The notes: generated by a model from the sequence alone, not told the origin. 64,000 bases of DNA from Allobosea lathyri (GCF_900108245.1 NZ_FNUY01000006.1:248001-312000); one strand, 5' to 3'; positions 24,422 to 32,857 are shown, counted from the stretch's first letter. Made by a program: numbers and translations.

Positions 24422-26356
24422 ATGAATGGCTCACATGCGGCCCCCGCCGGCTCGCCCGCAGGCTATCGCGAGACCTATGCGCGCTGGCAGGCCGATCCGA
24501 CCGGGTTTTGGGGCGAGGCGGCGAAAGCCGTCGAGTGGATCAAGCCGCCGCAGGTGATCTTCGACGCCTCGCTTGGGACTTACGGCCACTGGTTTCCCGA
24601 TGCGACCTGCAACACCTGTTTCAACGCGCTAGACCGGCATGTCCGCGATGGGCGGGCGCAGCAGCCGGCGCTGATCCATGACAGCCCGGTCACCGGCACG
24701 AAGACGGTGTTCACCTATGCGCAGGTGCTGGACGAGGTCGCGACGCTGGCCGCCGTGCTGCAGGATCTCGGTGTGGCCAAGGGCGACCGCGTCATCATCT
24801 ACATGCCGATGATCCCGGAGGCCGCCTTCGCCATGCTCGCCTGCGCGCGGATCGGGGCGGTGCATTCGGTGGTGTTCGGGGGCTTTGCCGCAAACGAGCT
24901 GGCGACGCGCATCGACGATGCGACGCCCAAGATCATCCTGACCGCAACCTGCGGCGTCGAGCCAGCGCGCGTGGTCGAATACAAGCCACTGCTGGACGGG
25001 GCGATCGCGCTGAGCAGGCACAAGCCCGATGCCTGCCTGGTGCTGCAGCGGCCGCAGGTCGAAGCTTCCATGCATGCCACGCGCGACAGGAACTGGCGCA
25101 CGCTCACAGCCGCCGCAAGGGCCACCGGCCGGAAGGCGGATTGCGTCGCGGTCGCCGCCACCGACCCGCTCTATGTGCTCTACACCTCCGGCACGACCGG
25201 GCGTCCCAAGGGCGTGGTGCGCGACAATGGCGGCCATATGGTCGCGCTGCTCTGGAACATGGCCAATCTCTACGATGTGAAGCCCGGCGAGGTGATGTTC
25301 ACCGCCTCCGATGTCGGCTGGGTCGTCGGCCATAGCTACATCGTCTATGGGCCGCTGCTGCATGGCGCGACTTCGGTTCTTTACGAGGGCAAGCCGGTGG
25401 GCACGCCCGATCCCGGCGCGTATTGGCGGGTCGTCGCCGAGCACAAGGCGGTCTCGTTGTTCACGGCGCCGACGGCCTTTCGCGCGATCCGTAAGGAGGA
25501 CCCGCAGGCGAAGCATCTCGCCGGCCACGATCTCTCGCATTTCCGGGCGCTGTTCCTGGCGGGTGAGCGGGCCGATCCCGATACGCTGCATTGGGCCCAG
25601 GAGGTGCTGAAGGTCCCCATCATCGACCATTGGTGGCAGACCGAGACCGGCTCCTGCATCGTCGGCAACCCCGTTGGGCTGGAGCTCTTGCCGGTGAAGC
25701 CGGGCTCCCCGACCGTGCCGCTGCCGGGCTATGACGTGCGGTGCCTCGACGAGGGCGGTCGGCCGGTTCCGGCGGGCACGATGGGCGCGATCGTGCTCAA
25801 GTTACCGCTGCCGCCCTGCGCCCTGCCGACGCTCTGGCATGCCGACGAGCGCTTCAGGGAAGCCTATCTCACGACCTATCCCGGCTACTACAACACCTCG
25901 GATGCGGGCTATATCGACGAGGACGGTTATGTCTTCATCATGGGGCGCACCGACGACATCATCAATGTCGCCGGGCACCGCCTCTCCACGGGCGGCATGG
26001 AGGAGGTGCTGGCCTCGCATCCGGCGGTGGCGGAATGCGCGGTCGTCGGCATCAGGGACGCGCTCAAGGGCGAGCAGCCCTGCGGTTTCGTCGTGCTGAA
26101 ATCAGGCGTGACCCAAAGCGCGGCCGAGGTCGAGAAGGAGCTCGTCGCGCTTGTGCGCGACAGGATCGGGCCGGTCGCCGCTTTCAAGCTGGCGCTCACC
26201 GTCAACCGCCTGCCGAAGACGCGCTCGGGCAAGATCCTGCGCGCGACGATGAAGAAGATCGCCGATGGCGAGGATTATGCGATGCCTGCAACCATCGAGG
26301 ACCCAGCCGTGCTCGGCGAGATCAGCACCGCGCTGAAGGGCAGGGGGATCGGGTAG
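24422..26356 (+). CDS. prpE: Propionyl-CoA synthetase (acetyl-CoA synthetase-like)
   Basis: A 644-residue acid:CoA ligase, the length of acetyl/propionyl-CoA synthetases. The N-terminus (YRETYARWQADPTGFWGEAAKAVEWIKPP, split here as residues 15-43) is PrpE-like. The phosphate-binding motif YTSGTTGRPKGVVRDNGGH is near 255-273, DHWWQTETG near 403-411, and the catalytic lysine in PKTRSGKILR near 600-609. It makes propionyl-CoA for the methylmalonyl or methylcitrate route; acetate may be a second substrate. The start is ATG 24422. No other propionate genes are adjacent. Confidence 0.88.
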   Translation: MNGSHAAPAGSPAGYRETYARWQADPTGFWGEAAKAVEWIKPPQVIFDASLGTYGHWFPDATCNTCFNALDRHVRDGRAQQPALIHDSPVTGTKTVFTYAQVLDEVATLAAVLQDLGVAKGDRVIIYMPMIPEAAFAMLACARIGAVHSVVFGGFAANELATRIDDATPKIILTATCGVEPARVVEYKPLLDGAIALSRHKPDACLVLQRPQVEASMHATRDRNWRTLTAAARATGRKADCVAVAATDPLYVLYTSGTTGRPKGVVRDNGGHMVALLWNMANLYDVKPGEVMFTASDVGWVVGHSYIVYGPLLHGATSVLYEGKPVGTPDPGAYWRVVAEHKAVSLFTAPTAFRAIRKEDPQAKHLAGHDLSHFRALFLAGERADPDTLHWAQEVLKVPIIDHWWQTETGSCIVGNPVGLELLPVKPGSPTVPLPGYDVRCLDEGGRPVPAGTMGAIVLKLPLPPCALPTLWHADERFREAYLTTYPGYYNTSDAGYIDEDGYVFIMGRTDDIINVAGHRLSTGGMEEVLASHPAVAECAVVGIRDALKGEQPCGFVVLKSGVTQSAAEVEKELVALVRDRIGPVAAFKLALTVNRLPKTRSGKILRATMKKIADGEDYAMPATIEDPAVLGEISTALKGRGIG

Positions 26357-26378
26357 GGTAGCGGTTGCTCCGCCCCCA

Positions 26379-26493
26379 AGCCCTCATCCTGAGGAGCCGC
26401 GCAGCGGCGTCTCGAAGGATGCTTCAGAGGGGCGCCAGAGCAATCTGGATCACCCTTCGAGACGCGCCTGCGGCGCTCCTCAGGATGAGGGCT
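26379..26493. repeat. Palindromic repeat, family A (copy A5)
   Basis: Outer arms agccctcatcctgaggagc and gctcctcaggatgagggct; inner arms gcgtctcgaaggatg and cacccttcgagacgc. A partial extra copy of the right end (aaatgagggctgag) follows at once. It sits between the convergent prpE and trcR genes. Confidence 0.92.
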
Positions 26494-26525
26494 GAGAAAA
26501 TGAGGGCTGAGAATCAGTAGGTAGC

Positions 26526-26553
26526 AAAAGGGCCGCTGCAAGCAGCGGCCCTT
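26526..26553 (-). terminator. Terminator after trcR
   Basis: A 12-bp perfect stem (AAGGGCCGCTGC / GCAGCGGCCCTT) with a 2-base gap, followed on the minus strand by TTTTGC. It lies 6 bases past the trcR stop. Confidence 0.85.
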
Positions 26554-26558
26554 GATCC

Positions 26559-27281
26559 TCAATCCTCGTCTTCGTCCTCGGCGGGACGCTTGAGCTGCTT
26601 CAGCTTGGAGAAGACGGAATCGACGTCGATCGCCGCCTCTTCTTCACGCTTGGGCTTGCCCATATCGGCGAAGGTCTGGCTGAGGGCCGGCGCCGGTGCA
26701 GTGGTCTCTTCGGCCGAAAGCAGGGTCGAGCCGATCTCGGCGACCGCGGCGGGGCGATCCTTGGCGGCGCGGCCCACCTCGAAATCGAGATCGATCTGCG
26801 TGCTCAGGCCGAGGCTGACCGGATCGATCGGCGTCAGGGTCTGGGCGTTCCAGTGGGTGCGGTCACGGATCTGCGCGATCGTCGACTTGGTCGTGCCGAT
26901 CAGGCGGATGATCTGCGCGTCCTTCAGCTCGGGATGGTTGCGCAGCAGCCAAAGGATCGCGTTGGGGCGGTCCTGGCGCTTGGAGACCGGGGTGTAGCGC
27001 GGCCCCTTGGCCTTCTTCATCTCGGGCACCTTGACCTTGCGCTCGGCGAGCTTGAGGTGGTGGCCCGGGTTCTTGGCGGCGCGCTCCAGTTCCTCGCGGG
27101 TCAGCTGACCCGAGGTGATCGGGTCGAGGCCCTTGATGCCGGCGGCGACCTCGCCATCGGCAATGCCGCGCACCTCGAGAGGGTGCAGCTTGCAGAACTC
27201 GGCGATCTGCTCGAACGTGAGCGAGGTGTTCTCGACCAGCCAGACCGCAGTGGCCTTGGGCATCAGCGGGGGATTTGACAC
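26559..27281 (-). CDS. trcR: Cell cycle transcriptional regulator TrcR (DUF1013)
   Basis: A 240-residue protein of the DUF1013/TrcR family found across alphaproteobacteria. The N-terminal part carries TAVWLVENTSLTFEQIAEFCKLHPLEV (residues 11-37), and the centre carries a helix-turn-helix-like stretch (DAQIIRLIGTTKSTIAQIRDR near 127-147). The tail is acidic (EDEDED). GTG 27281 is chosen because AGGAGA lies 8 bases upstream; ATG 27263 is in frame but has no ribosome-binding sequence. The family is linked to cell-cycle gene control by name; direct evidence is limited. A 204-base upstream gap should hold its promoter. Confidence 0.85.
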   Translation of the reverse strand: MSNPPLMPKATAVWLVENTSLTFEQIAEFCKLHPLEVRGIADGEVAAGIKGLDPITSGQLTREELERAAKNPGHHLKLAERKVKVPEMKKAKGPRYTPVSKRQDRPNAILWLLRNHPELKDAQIIRLIGTTKSTIAQIRDRTHWNAQTLTPIDPVSLGLSTQIDLDFEVGRAAKDRPAAVAEIGSTLLSAEETTAPAPALSQTFADMGKPKREEEAAIDVDSVFSKLKQLKRPAEDEDED

Positions 27282-27485
27282 GGGGCAGGTCTCCTGGATT
27301 TCCCAGCCAGCGTCACGAAGCCCGGTTTCAGGACCGAACCGCGTCGCGGACAATAGCTCTCATGCGCCGACCGGCCTCCCCGGCCGGCCATCCAAATCAT
27401 CAACGATGAGCAGGATGGCGCGGCTTATAGGCAAAGCCGAGGCGAGTGTCCACGAAAAGCGTGCGGGGCGAAAGCGGCGCTTTCA

Positions 27486-28484
27486 TCAAAGTGTCAGGAC
27501 GATCTTGCCAATATGAGCGTTGCTTTCCATCAGGCGATGTCCGGCTGCCGCCTCGGCCAGCGGGAAGGTCGCATGGATCACCGGCTTGCAGCCTCCGGCC
27601 TCGATCAGGGGCCAGACCTTCTCATGCAGGTCGGCTGCGATCGCGGCCTTCTCACTGATGCTGCGCGGGCGCAGCGTCGAGCCGGTATGCGTCAGCCGCT
27701 TCATCATCAGGCGGCGGAAATCGGCCTCGACCTTAGGGCCGTTGAGGAAGGCGATCTGCACGATGCGGCCGCTTTCGGCGGCGGCGTCATAGTTGCGGTT
27801 GATGTAGTCGCCGCCGACCATGTCGAGGATCAGGTCGACGCCCCGTCCGCCGGTCGCGGCCTTGGCGGCGGCCACGAAATCCTGCTCGCGATAGTTGATC
27901 GCGTGGTCGGCGCCGAGATCGCGGCATGCCCTGCATTTATCCTCGGAGCCCGCCGTCGCAAGCACGGTCGCGCCGAAGGCTTTCGCGAGCTGGATCGCGG
28001 TCGTGCCGATGCCCGATGTGCCGCCATGCACCATGAAGCTCTCGCCTGCCTGAAGGCGCCCGCGCAGGAAGACATTGGTCCAGACGGTGAAATAGGTCTC
28101 GGGGGTGGCCGCGGCCTCGATCAGCGACAGGCCGGCCGGGACCGGCAAGGCGTTGCTCTCGTGAACGACAGCGAATTGCGCATAGCCGCCACCGGCGACG
28201 AGACCGCAGACCTTGTCGCCGAGCGCGAAGCGTGTGGCGCCGTCACCGCAGGCGACCACCGTTCCGGCGATTTCGAGGCCGGGGATATCGGAGGCGCCGG
28301 GCGGCGGCGCGTAGCCGCCTTGCCGCTGCAGGACATCGGGCCGGTTGATGCCGGCGGCTGCGACCGCAACCAGAATTTCGCCATGGCCGGGCCGGGGTAC
28401 GGGCCGCGTCTGTGCCTGCAGGACCTCTGGGCCGCCCGGCGCCTCGAAGCCGATCGCGGTCATGGTCTGGGGGAACTGGCTCAT
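27486..28484 (-). CDS. NAD(P)H-quinone oxidoreductase (QOR/PIG3-type medium-chain reductase)
   Basis: A 332-residue medium-chain dehydrogenase/reductase without the zinc cysteines. The GroES-like N-terminal domain (to about 130) includes AAGINRPDVLQRQGGYAPPPG, typical of the PIG3-like quinone oxidoreductase group. The NADPH-binding fold shows VHGGTSGIGTTAIQLAKAFGA near 147-167. It reduces quinones using NADPH, probably in the cytoplasm as a detoxifying step. The start is ATG 28484 with AGGATC upstream. It is divergent from the DUF1192 gene. Confidence 0.9.
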   Translation of the reverse strand: MSQFPQTMTAIGFEAPGGPEVLQAQTRPVPRPGHGEILVAVAAAGINRPDVLQRQGGYAPPPGASDIPGLEIAGTVVACGDGATRFALGDKVCGLVAGGGYAQFAVVHESNALPVPAGLSLIEAAATPETYFTVWTNVFLRGRLQAGESFMVHGGTSGIGTTAIQLAKAFGATVLATAGSEDKCRACRDLGADHAINYREQDFVAAAKAATGGRGVDLILDMVGGDYINRNYDAAAESGRIVQIAFLNGPKVEADFRRLMMKRLTHTGSTLRPRSISEKAAIAADLHEKVWPLIEAGGCKPVIHATFPLAEAAAGHRLMESNAHIGKIVLTL

Positions 28485-28612
28485 CTCGATGATCCTGTAT
28501 GGGGTCTGAGGGTCGTGTCGGTTCGAAGGTCGGCCGGCGCAATGGGGGAGTGGAGTTGCCGGTCCGACGCGTCTAGTCTGCGCCGCCGTGTTCGAGCCAA
28601 TGTGAGGGAGCC

Positions 28613-28813
28613 ATGTCGATCTTTCCAGAGGATGACCGCCCCAGGCCGAAATCCGTCCACGATATCGGACAGGATCTTTCGATGCTGTCGCTGGCGGAGA
28701 TCGATCAACGGGTCGAAGCGCTGAAGGCCGAGATCGAAAGACTGATGGAGGCGCGTTCGAAGAAGGATGCCTCGCGCTCGGCCGCCGATGCGTTCTTTCG
28801 CAAGCCGGATTGA
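28613..28813 (+). CDS. DUF1192 domain protein
   Basis: A 66-residue protein. The core LSMLSLAEIDQRVEALKAEIERLMEA (split as residues 22-47) is the DUF1192 signature, followed by a short basic tail. It is predicted to be helical and has no known function; homologues in rhizobia sit near rcdA, as here. The start is ATG 28613 with GAGGGAG 3-9 bases upstream. It is followed by a CtrA-type site and a candidate small RNA. Confidence 0.9.
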   Translation: MSIFPEDDRPRPKSVHDIGQDLSMLSLAEIDQRVEALKAEIERLMEARSKKDASRSAADAFFRKPD

Positions 28814-28853
28814 GTGTCCCGGAGATGCGTCGCGGGCATATGTGCCGGCCGCG

Positions 28854-28868
28854 TTAACGGCTCCTTAA
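28854..28868. promoter_or_regulatory. CtrA-type binding site (TTAA-N7-TTAA)
   Basis: A perfect match to the CtrA half-site pair (TTAACGGCTCCTTAA). It lies 40 bases after the DUF1192 stop and just upstream of the candidate small RNA. CtrA is the master cell-cycle response regulator in this class. rcdA, a gene for CtrA turnover, begins 330 bases downstream. Confidence 0.7.
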
Positions 28869-28884
28869 CGATTCTAAAGTATGA

Positions 28885-28984
28885 ATCACATCATCCAGTT
28901 TGTCTGGATGTCGAGTGGCTCCTGCCCACTCTGTTTGACGCCTCCCTGTTGACCTTCGAGCCGCCCTTGGGCGGCTCTTTTTTT
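28885..28984 (+). ncRNA. Candidate small RNA with three hairpins and anti-Shine-Dalgarno segments
   Basis: No ORF explains this stretch. It contains a perfect hairpin CATCCAG-TTTGT-CTGGATG (28892-28910), then GAGTGG / CCACTC (28913-28931) with the loop CTCCTGC, then an unpaired CCTCCC (28941-28946). It ends with the strong terminator GAGCCGCCC-TT-GGGCGGCTC followed by seven T (28958-28984). Exposed CUCCU/CCUCCC segments can pair with ribosome-binding sites, as in known trans-acting alphaproteobacterial small RNAs. A CtrA site ends 16 bases before. The 5' end is a guess. The terminator could instead serve the DUF1192 transcript. Confidence 0.55.
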
Positions 28985-29080
28985 GGGCCGCGGCGCTGGC
29001 AGGCGATCTTCGAAGGCCCTTTTTCGGCGTTCACCGGCATAGCCTTTCGGGCGCGGCGACATGGTTTAGCGCCGTTAAGG

Positions 29081-29095
29081 TTAACGACACCTTAC
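29081..29095. promoter_or_regulatory. Second CtrA-like site (TTAA-N7-TTAC) upstream of rcdA
   Basis: TTAACGACACCTTAC fits the CtrA spacing with one mismatch in the second half-site. A further GTTAA overlaps its left end. It lies 103 bases before the rcdA start. Confidence 0.5.
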
Positions 29096-29197
29096 CAGCG
29101 CCGGCCCGGTGCATCGGCGCTATCCTTGCGATGTCGATGGCATGGTCCGTGTTGCGTCCCGTACGCGCACGGTGTTGTGCCGAAGGGAGACACCGCG

Positions 29198-29728
29198 ATG
29201 AACGACGTGCTGATGCTGGATGCGCAGGCTGACGATGGTGCGATTTCCTTCGCACGCGGCTTCGTCAGATCCGATGCGTTTATGCTGCTGTTTCGCGAGG
29301 GCATGGGGCTGGTCGAGCAGACCGCCGGCTATCTCGACGGCGAGGGGCGCCAGGATTCGGCGGCCCTGCCGCGCGCTGTCGCGCTGACCTATGCCACCGA
29401 GAGCATGCGGCTGACGACGCGCCTGATGCAGATCGCCTCCTGGCTGCTGGTCCAGCGCGCCGTGGCCGAGGGCGAGATGACCGCCGAGCAGGCTCGCGCC
29501 GAGAACAACAAGGTTCGGATCGGCGAGGCGATGGTCTCGGCGATCCCGGAAGAAGCGATGCGGCTGCCCCCGGCACTGCGCGAGCTGATGGCGCATTCGC
29601 TGCGGCTTCAGGAGCGGATCCGGCATCTCGAAAGCCAGATGTCTGGCAAGGTCTCGCCGGCCGAGAAGCTCAATCCCGTCCAGGATCAGCTCGCCGATCT
29701 GCAGGCGCGGCTCGGTTTCAGGCGCTGA
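29198..29728 (+). CDS. rcdA: Regulator of CtrA degradation RcdA (DUF1465)
   Basis: A 176-residue, all-helical protein of the DUF1465 family, the family of Caulobacter RcdA, an adaptor that delivers CtrA and other substrates to ClpXP. Marks are FARGFVRSDAFMLLFREGMGLVEQTAGYLDG (split, about 18-48) and TYATESMRLTTRLMQIASWLL near 65-85. The C-terminal helices (MAHSLRLQERIRHLESQM) are followed by a short tail. ATG 29198 is chosen for GGGAG 8 bases upstream; the frame is open to 28814, but that part overlaps the CtrA site and the candidate small RNA. CtrA sites upstream suggest feedback control. Confidence 0.9.
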   Translation: MNDVLMLDAQADDGAISFARGFVRSDAFMLLFREGMGLVEQTAGYLDGEGRQDSAALPRAVALTYATESMRLTTRLMQIASWLLVQRAVAEGEMTAEQARAENNKVRIGEAMVSAIPEEAMRLPPALRELMAHSLRLQERIRHLESQMSGKVSPAEKLNPVQDQLADLQARLGFRR

Positions 29729-29762
29729 GACCGCCTGAGATTGTTTGAGCCCTCATTATTTG

Positions 29763-29883
29763 AGCCCTCATCCTGAGGAACCATTCCGCAAGGAATGGCG
29801 TCTCGAAGGATGCTCCAGATGTCTCCCGAGCCTCCTGGACCACCCTTCGAGACGCCGCTTCGCGGCTCCTCAGGATGAGGGCT
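29763..29883. repeat. Palindromic repeat, family A (copy A6)
   Basis: Outer arms agccctcatcctgaggaac and ggctcctcaggatgagggct; inner arms gcgtctcgaaggatg and cacccttcgagacgc. A broken duplicate of its first bases (tgagccctcatt) precedes it. It lies between the convergent rcdA and rpmE genes. Confidence 0.92.
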
Positions 29884-29934
29884 CGATTCTCAAACAGGTT
29901 ATCGGCGGGCCGCGACCAATCGCCGCCCAACAGC

Positions 29935-29967
29935 AAAAAGGCCCGGCCGATATGGCCGGGCCTTTTT
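29935..29967 (-). terminator. Bidirectional terminator between rcdA and rpmE
   Basis: AAAAAGGCCCGGCC / GGCCGGGCCTTTTT, a 14-bp perfect stem with a GATAT loop. The A and T runs on the two sides let it work for rpmE on the minus strand and for readthrough from rcdA on the plus strand. Confidence 0.93.
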
Positions 29968-30005
29968 GATTCAGATCAGGGCGACCGTCGCCGGTCGGCC
30001 TCAAA

Positions 30006-30239
30006 TCACTTCTTGCCGAGCGCGCCGAACGCACCGAAGCGCGAATTGAAGCGCGAAACGCGGCCGCCGCGGTCGAGCATGTGCTGCGTGCCGCCGGTCC
30101 AGGCCGGGTGCGTGGAGGGGTCGATGTCGAGATTGAGGGTGTCACCCTCCTTGCCGAGCGTCGAACGGGTGAAGTATTCGGTGCCATTGGTCATGACGAC
30201 CTTAATGGTGTGGTAGTCGGGATGGATGCCGGTCTTCAT
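30006..30239 (-). CDS. rpmE: 50S ribosomal protein L31
   Basis: A 77-residue protein matching bL31: [21 protein letters not shown] at the start, [27 protein letters not shown] at the end (both split by the usual basic core). It lacks the paired CxxC zinc cysteines, so it is the zinc-free form usual in alphaproteobacteria. It is monocistronic, with a terminator downstream. It is divergent from the ABC exporter gene. Confidence 0.96.
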   Translation of the reverse strand: MKTGIHPDYHTIKVVMTNGTEYFTRSTLGKEGDTLNLDIDPSTHPAWTGGTQHMLDRGGRVSRFNSRFGAFGALGKK

Positions 30240-30401
30240 GGCGAAATCCTCAATTCGAACGGGCCTGCGTCAATAAGCGGGCGTGGTTGATAAGCAGGCG
30301 AGCTTTTCCGGCCCGTCGAATAAATCGTATGAGCCTGTCGTGAAGTCGCGAGCACATATCCCAGCCGCGCCGACAGTGCAAGCATGACAGGGCAGTGAAG
30401 A

Positions 30402-32180
30402 GTGGCCGAAGCCAATAAAGACGAAACCAAGCCGCGGCCAGATTTCCGTTCGCTTTCCTCGTTCTGGCCCTATGCGGTGGCGCAAAAGGGCCGGATCGCG
30501 CTCGCGATCATCGCGCTCATCGTGGCCTCGGTGGCGACGCTGGCCCTGCCCGTGGCGGTGCGGCGGGTCATCGATGTCGGCTTTTCCGGCGGCGAGCAGA
30601 AACTGGCGAACAGCTATTTCATCCTGCTGATCGGCGTCGTCGCAGTTCTGGCGCTGGCGAGCTCGGCGCGATTCTACCTCGTCATGACCGTCGGCGAGCG
30701 CATCGTCTCCGATCTGCGCGCCGATGTGTTCCGCCATCTCACCCGCCTCGAACCCGCCTTTTTCGATTCAAGCCGCGCGGGCGATCTCGTCTCGCGGCTG
30801 ACCGCCGATACGACGCAGATCAAATCGACCTTCGGCTCGACGGCTTCGATCGCGCTGCGCAACGCGATCATGGTGATCGGCGCGCTCGGCCTGATGATCT
30901 TCACCAGCCCGCAGCTCTCGGCCATCGTGATCGGTGCGATCCCGCTGATCGTCGTGCCGCTGGTGCTGTCTGGCCGCTCGGTGCGCGCCCGCGCGCGGGC
31001 GGCGCAGGACCGGCTGGCCGATGCCTCGGCCTTCGCCTCGGAAGCTGTCGGCGCGATCCGCACGATGCAATCCTTCGGCGCCTCGCAGCAGACGGCCGCG
31101 CGCTTTACGGCCGCCTCCGACGGCGCCTATGCAGCCTCGCGCTCGGCCACCGCCTCGCGGGCGCTGCTCTCGGGCGTCGCGATCTTTCTGGTTAGCGCCA
31201 GCGTGGTCTGGGTGCTCTGGACCGGCGCGACCGAGGTTTTCGAGGGCCGCATGACCGGTGGGCGGCTGTCGCAGTTCATTCTCTATGCAGTGCTGGCGGC
31301 GAGTTCGCTCGGCCAGCTCTCCGAGGTCTATGGCGAGATCTCGGCCGCTGCCGGTGCTGCGGGCCGTCTTGGCGAAATCCTGGCGATGAAGCCGGCGATC
31401 GCCGCGCCGCCTCACCCCAAGCCCATGCCCGAGCCGTCGCGCGGCGAGCTGGCGTTCGAGCAGGTCTCCTTCAGCTATCCCGGCCGCACGGCGCTGGCGC
31501 TCAGCCATCTGAATTTCACCGTCAAACCCGGCGAGCGGGTCGCGCTGGTCGGTCCGTCGGGCGCCGGCAAGAGCACGGTGCTGCAACTCGCGCTGCGCTT
31601 CTACGATCCGGAGGCCGGACGTGTCGTCGTCGACGGCGTCGCCGGTCCCGAGGCCGATCCGGAGGCCTGGCGCCAGCGCTTTGCCCTGGTGCCGCAGGAG
31701 CCGACCGTGTTCGGCGTCTCGGTGCGCGACAACATCGCTTATGGCCGGCCGGATGCGACGCTGGCCGAGGTCGAGGAGGCCGCGCGGCTTGCCGCCGCCG
31801 ACGGCTTCATCCGCAGCCTGCCCGAGGGTTACGACACCGTCGTCGGCGAACGTGGCGTGACGCTTTCGGGCGGCCAGCGCCAGCGCCTCGCCATTGCGCG
31901 CGCGGTGCTGAAGGACGCGCCGATCCTGCTGCTCGACGAGGCGACGAGCGCGCTCGATTCCGAAAGCGAGCGCGCCGTGCAGGACGCGCTCGACGCGCTG
32001 ATGCAGGGCCGCACCACGCTGGTGGTGGCGCATCGGCTGGCCACCATCCTCTCCGCCGACCGCATCCTGGTGATGGATGAGGGCCGCGTAGTGGAGGAGG
32101 GCACCCATGCCGAGCTCAAGGCGCGCGGCGGGCTCTATGCCAGGCTGGCGGCGCTGCAGTTCGGGCTTGAGGCGGCCTGA
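30402..32180 (+). CDS. ABC exporter, fused membrane and ATPase domains (MsbA-like)
   Basis: A 592-residue half-transporter. The membrane domain has six helices (about residues 25-310). The ATPase domain carries Walker A GPSGAGKST near 384, the Q-loop in VPQEPTVFG, signature LSGGQRQRLA near 488, Walker B ILLLDEATSALD near 507, and the switch histidine in VAHRLATI. It should act as a homodimer, exporting a lipid, drug or peptide; the substrate is unknown. The start is GTG 30402 after GAAG. It belongs to a rhizobial ABCB-like group. It ends at a family B repeat. Confidence 0.92.
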   Translation: MAEANKDETKPRPDFRSLSSFWPYAVAQKGRIALAIIALIVASVATLALPVAVRRVIDVGFSGGEQKLANSYFILLIGVVAVLALASSARFYLVMTVGERIVSDLRADVFRHLTRLEPAFFDSSRAGDLVSRLTADTTQIKSTFGSTASIALRNAIMVIGALGLMIFTSPQLSAIVIGAIPLIVVPLVLSGRSVRARARAAQDRLADASAFASEAVGAIRTMQSFGASQQTAARFTAASDGAYAASRSATASRALLSGVAIFLVSASVVWVLWTGATEVFEGRMTGGRLSQFILYAVLAASSLGQLSEVYGEISAAAGAAGRLGEILAMKPAIAAPPHPKPMPEPSRGELAFEQVSFSYPGRTALALSHLNFTVKPGERVALVGPSGAGKSTVLQLALRFYDPEAGRVVVDGVAGPEADPEAWRQRFALVPQEPTVFGVSVRDNIAYGRPDATLAEVEEAARLAAADGFIRSLPEGYDTVVGERGVTLSGGQRQRLAIARAVLKDAPILLLDEATSALDSESERAVQDALDALMQGRTTLVVAHRLATILSADRILVMDEGRVVEEGTHAELKARGGLYARLAALQFGLEAA

Positions 32181-32186
32181 AGCGGC

Positions 32187-32272
32187 GCCGATCCGGGACG
32201 CATTCCTAAACCTTGATCGGAAACGCTCAGGCATGGGTCCCGGGTCTTCGCTGCGCTACGCCCGGGACGACA
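32187..32272. repeat. Palindromic repeat, family B (copy B5, degenerate)
   Basis: A shortened copy with gatccgggacgcat on the left and gcatgggtcccggg plus tacgcccgggacgac on the right. The outer arms are eroded. It lies in the convergent gap between the ABC exporter and the Lrp-type regulator. Confidence 0.65.
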
Positions 32273-32301
32273 ACCCGAGATCGACCTCAACGCGGAAGCC
32301 T

Positions 32302-32727
32302 CTAGACCGAACTTAGCATGATGCTGGTTTCGCTGTTCAGAATGCCGTCGATGGCGCGGACTTCGCGCAGCACACGGTCGAAGTCAGTGAGGCTGGAGGC
32401 CCGGATTTCGGCGATCAGGTCCCAGGTGCCGTTGGTGGTGTGCAGCGAATGCAGTTCGGGCAGGCCGCGCAGCTGCCGGATCACGGCTGTGGTCGAACGT
32501 CCCATCACCTCGATCATCATGATCGCCCGGATGGCGTCGTCGGCGTAATCCTGCCGGACGCGGATCGTGAACCCCAGGACGGCGCCGGAATCGAGCAGCC
32601 GGTCGAGGCGGGTCTGCACGGTCGCCCGCGAGACACTCAGCACGGCGGCGAGCTTCGATATCGGGGCGCGGCTGTCCTCGCGCAGGGCCGCGATCAGGCG
32701 TCGGTCGAGCTCATCGAAAATCTGCAT
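32302..32727 (-). CDS. Lrp/AsnC family transcriptional regulator
   Basis: A 141-residue regulator. The N-terminal helix-turn-helix (FDELDRRLIAALREDSRAPISKLAAVLSVSRATVQTRLDRL, split about residues 4-44) is followed by the Lrp ligand-binding domain (about 65-141). Family members sense amino acids and form octamers. It is divergent from ornithine cyclodeaminase and ctlX, the usual layout for a local activator or repressor of that pathway. The start is taken as ATG 32727; a TTG two codons earlier is possible. No clear ribosome-binding sequence is seen. Confidence 0.92.
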   Translation of the reverse strand: MQIFDELDRRLIAALREDSRAPISKLAAVLSVSRATVQTRLDRLLDSGAVLGFTIRVRQDYADDAIRAIMMIEVMGRSTTAVIRQLRGLPELHSLHTTNGTWDLIAEIRASSLTDFDRVLREVRAIDGILNSETSIMLSSV

Positions 32728-32729
32728 GC

Positions 32730-32811
32730 GCAATCTGTATAGTCAGACTGTGCATCTTGCCAGATAATGCGCGTTAAAATGAACTTGTTCGCAATTTTAT
32801 CTGCAGATTGC
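32730..32811. promoter_or_regulatory. Divergent control region with an inverted pair (GCAATCTG ... CAGATTGC)
   Basis: GCAATCTG at 32730-32737 and its inverse CAGATTGC at 32804-32811 flank an A/T-rich stretch, unusual for this genome, between the Lrp gene and ocd. Distant half-sites fit the wrapping mode of Lrp octamers. The assignment is by position and symmetry only. Confidence 0.4.
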
Positions 32812-32857
32812 ACTGCGTAGGATTCCTGCATCGAGGACAGGCAGTGGAATTCCGGAC

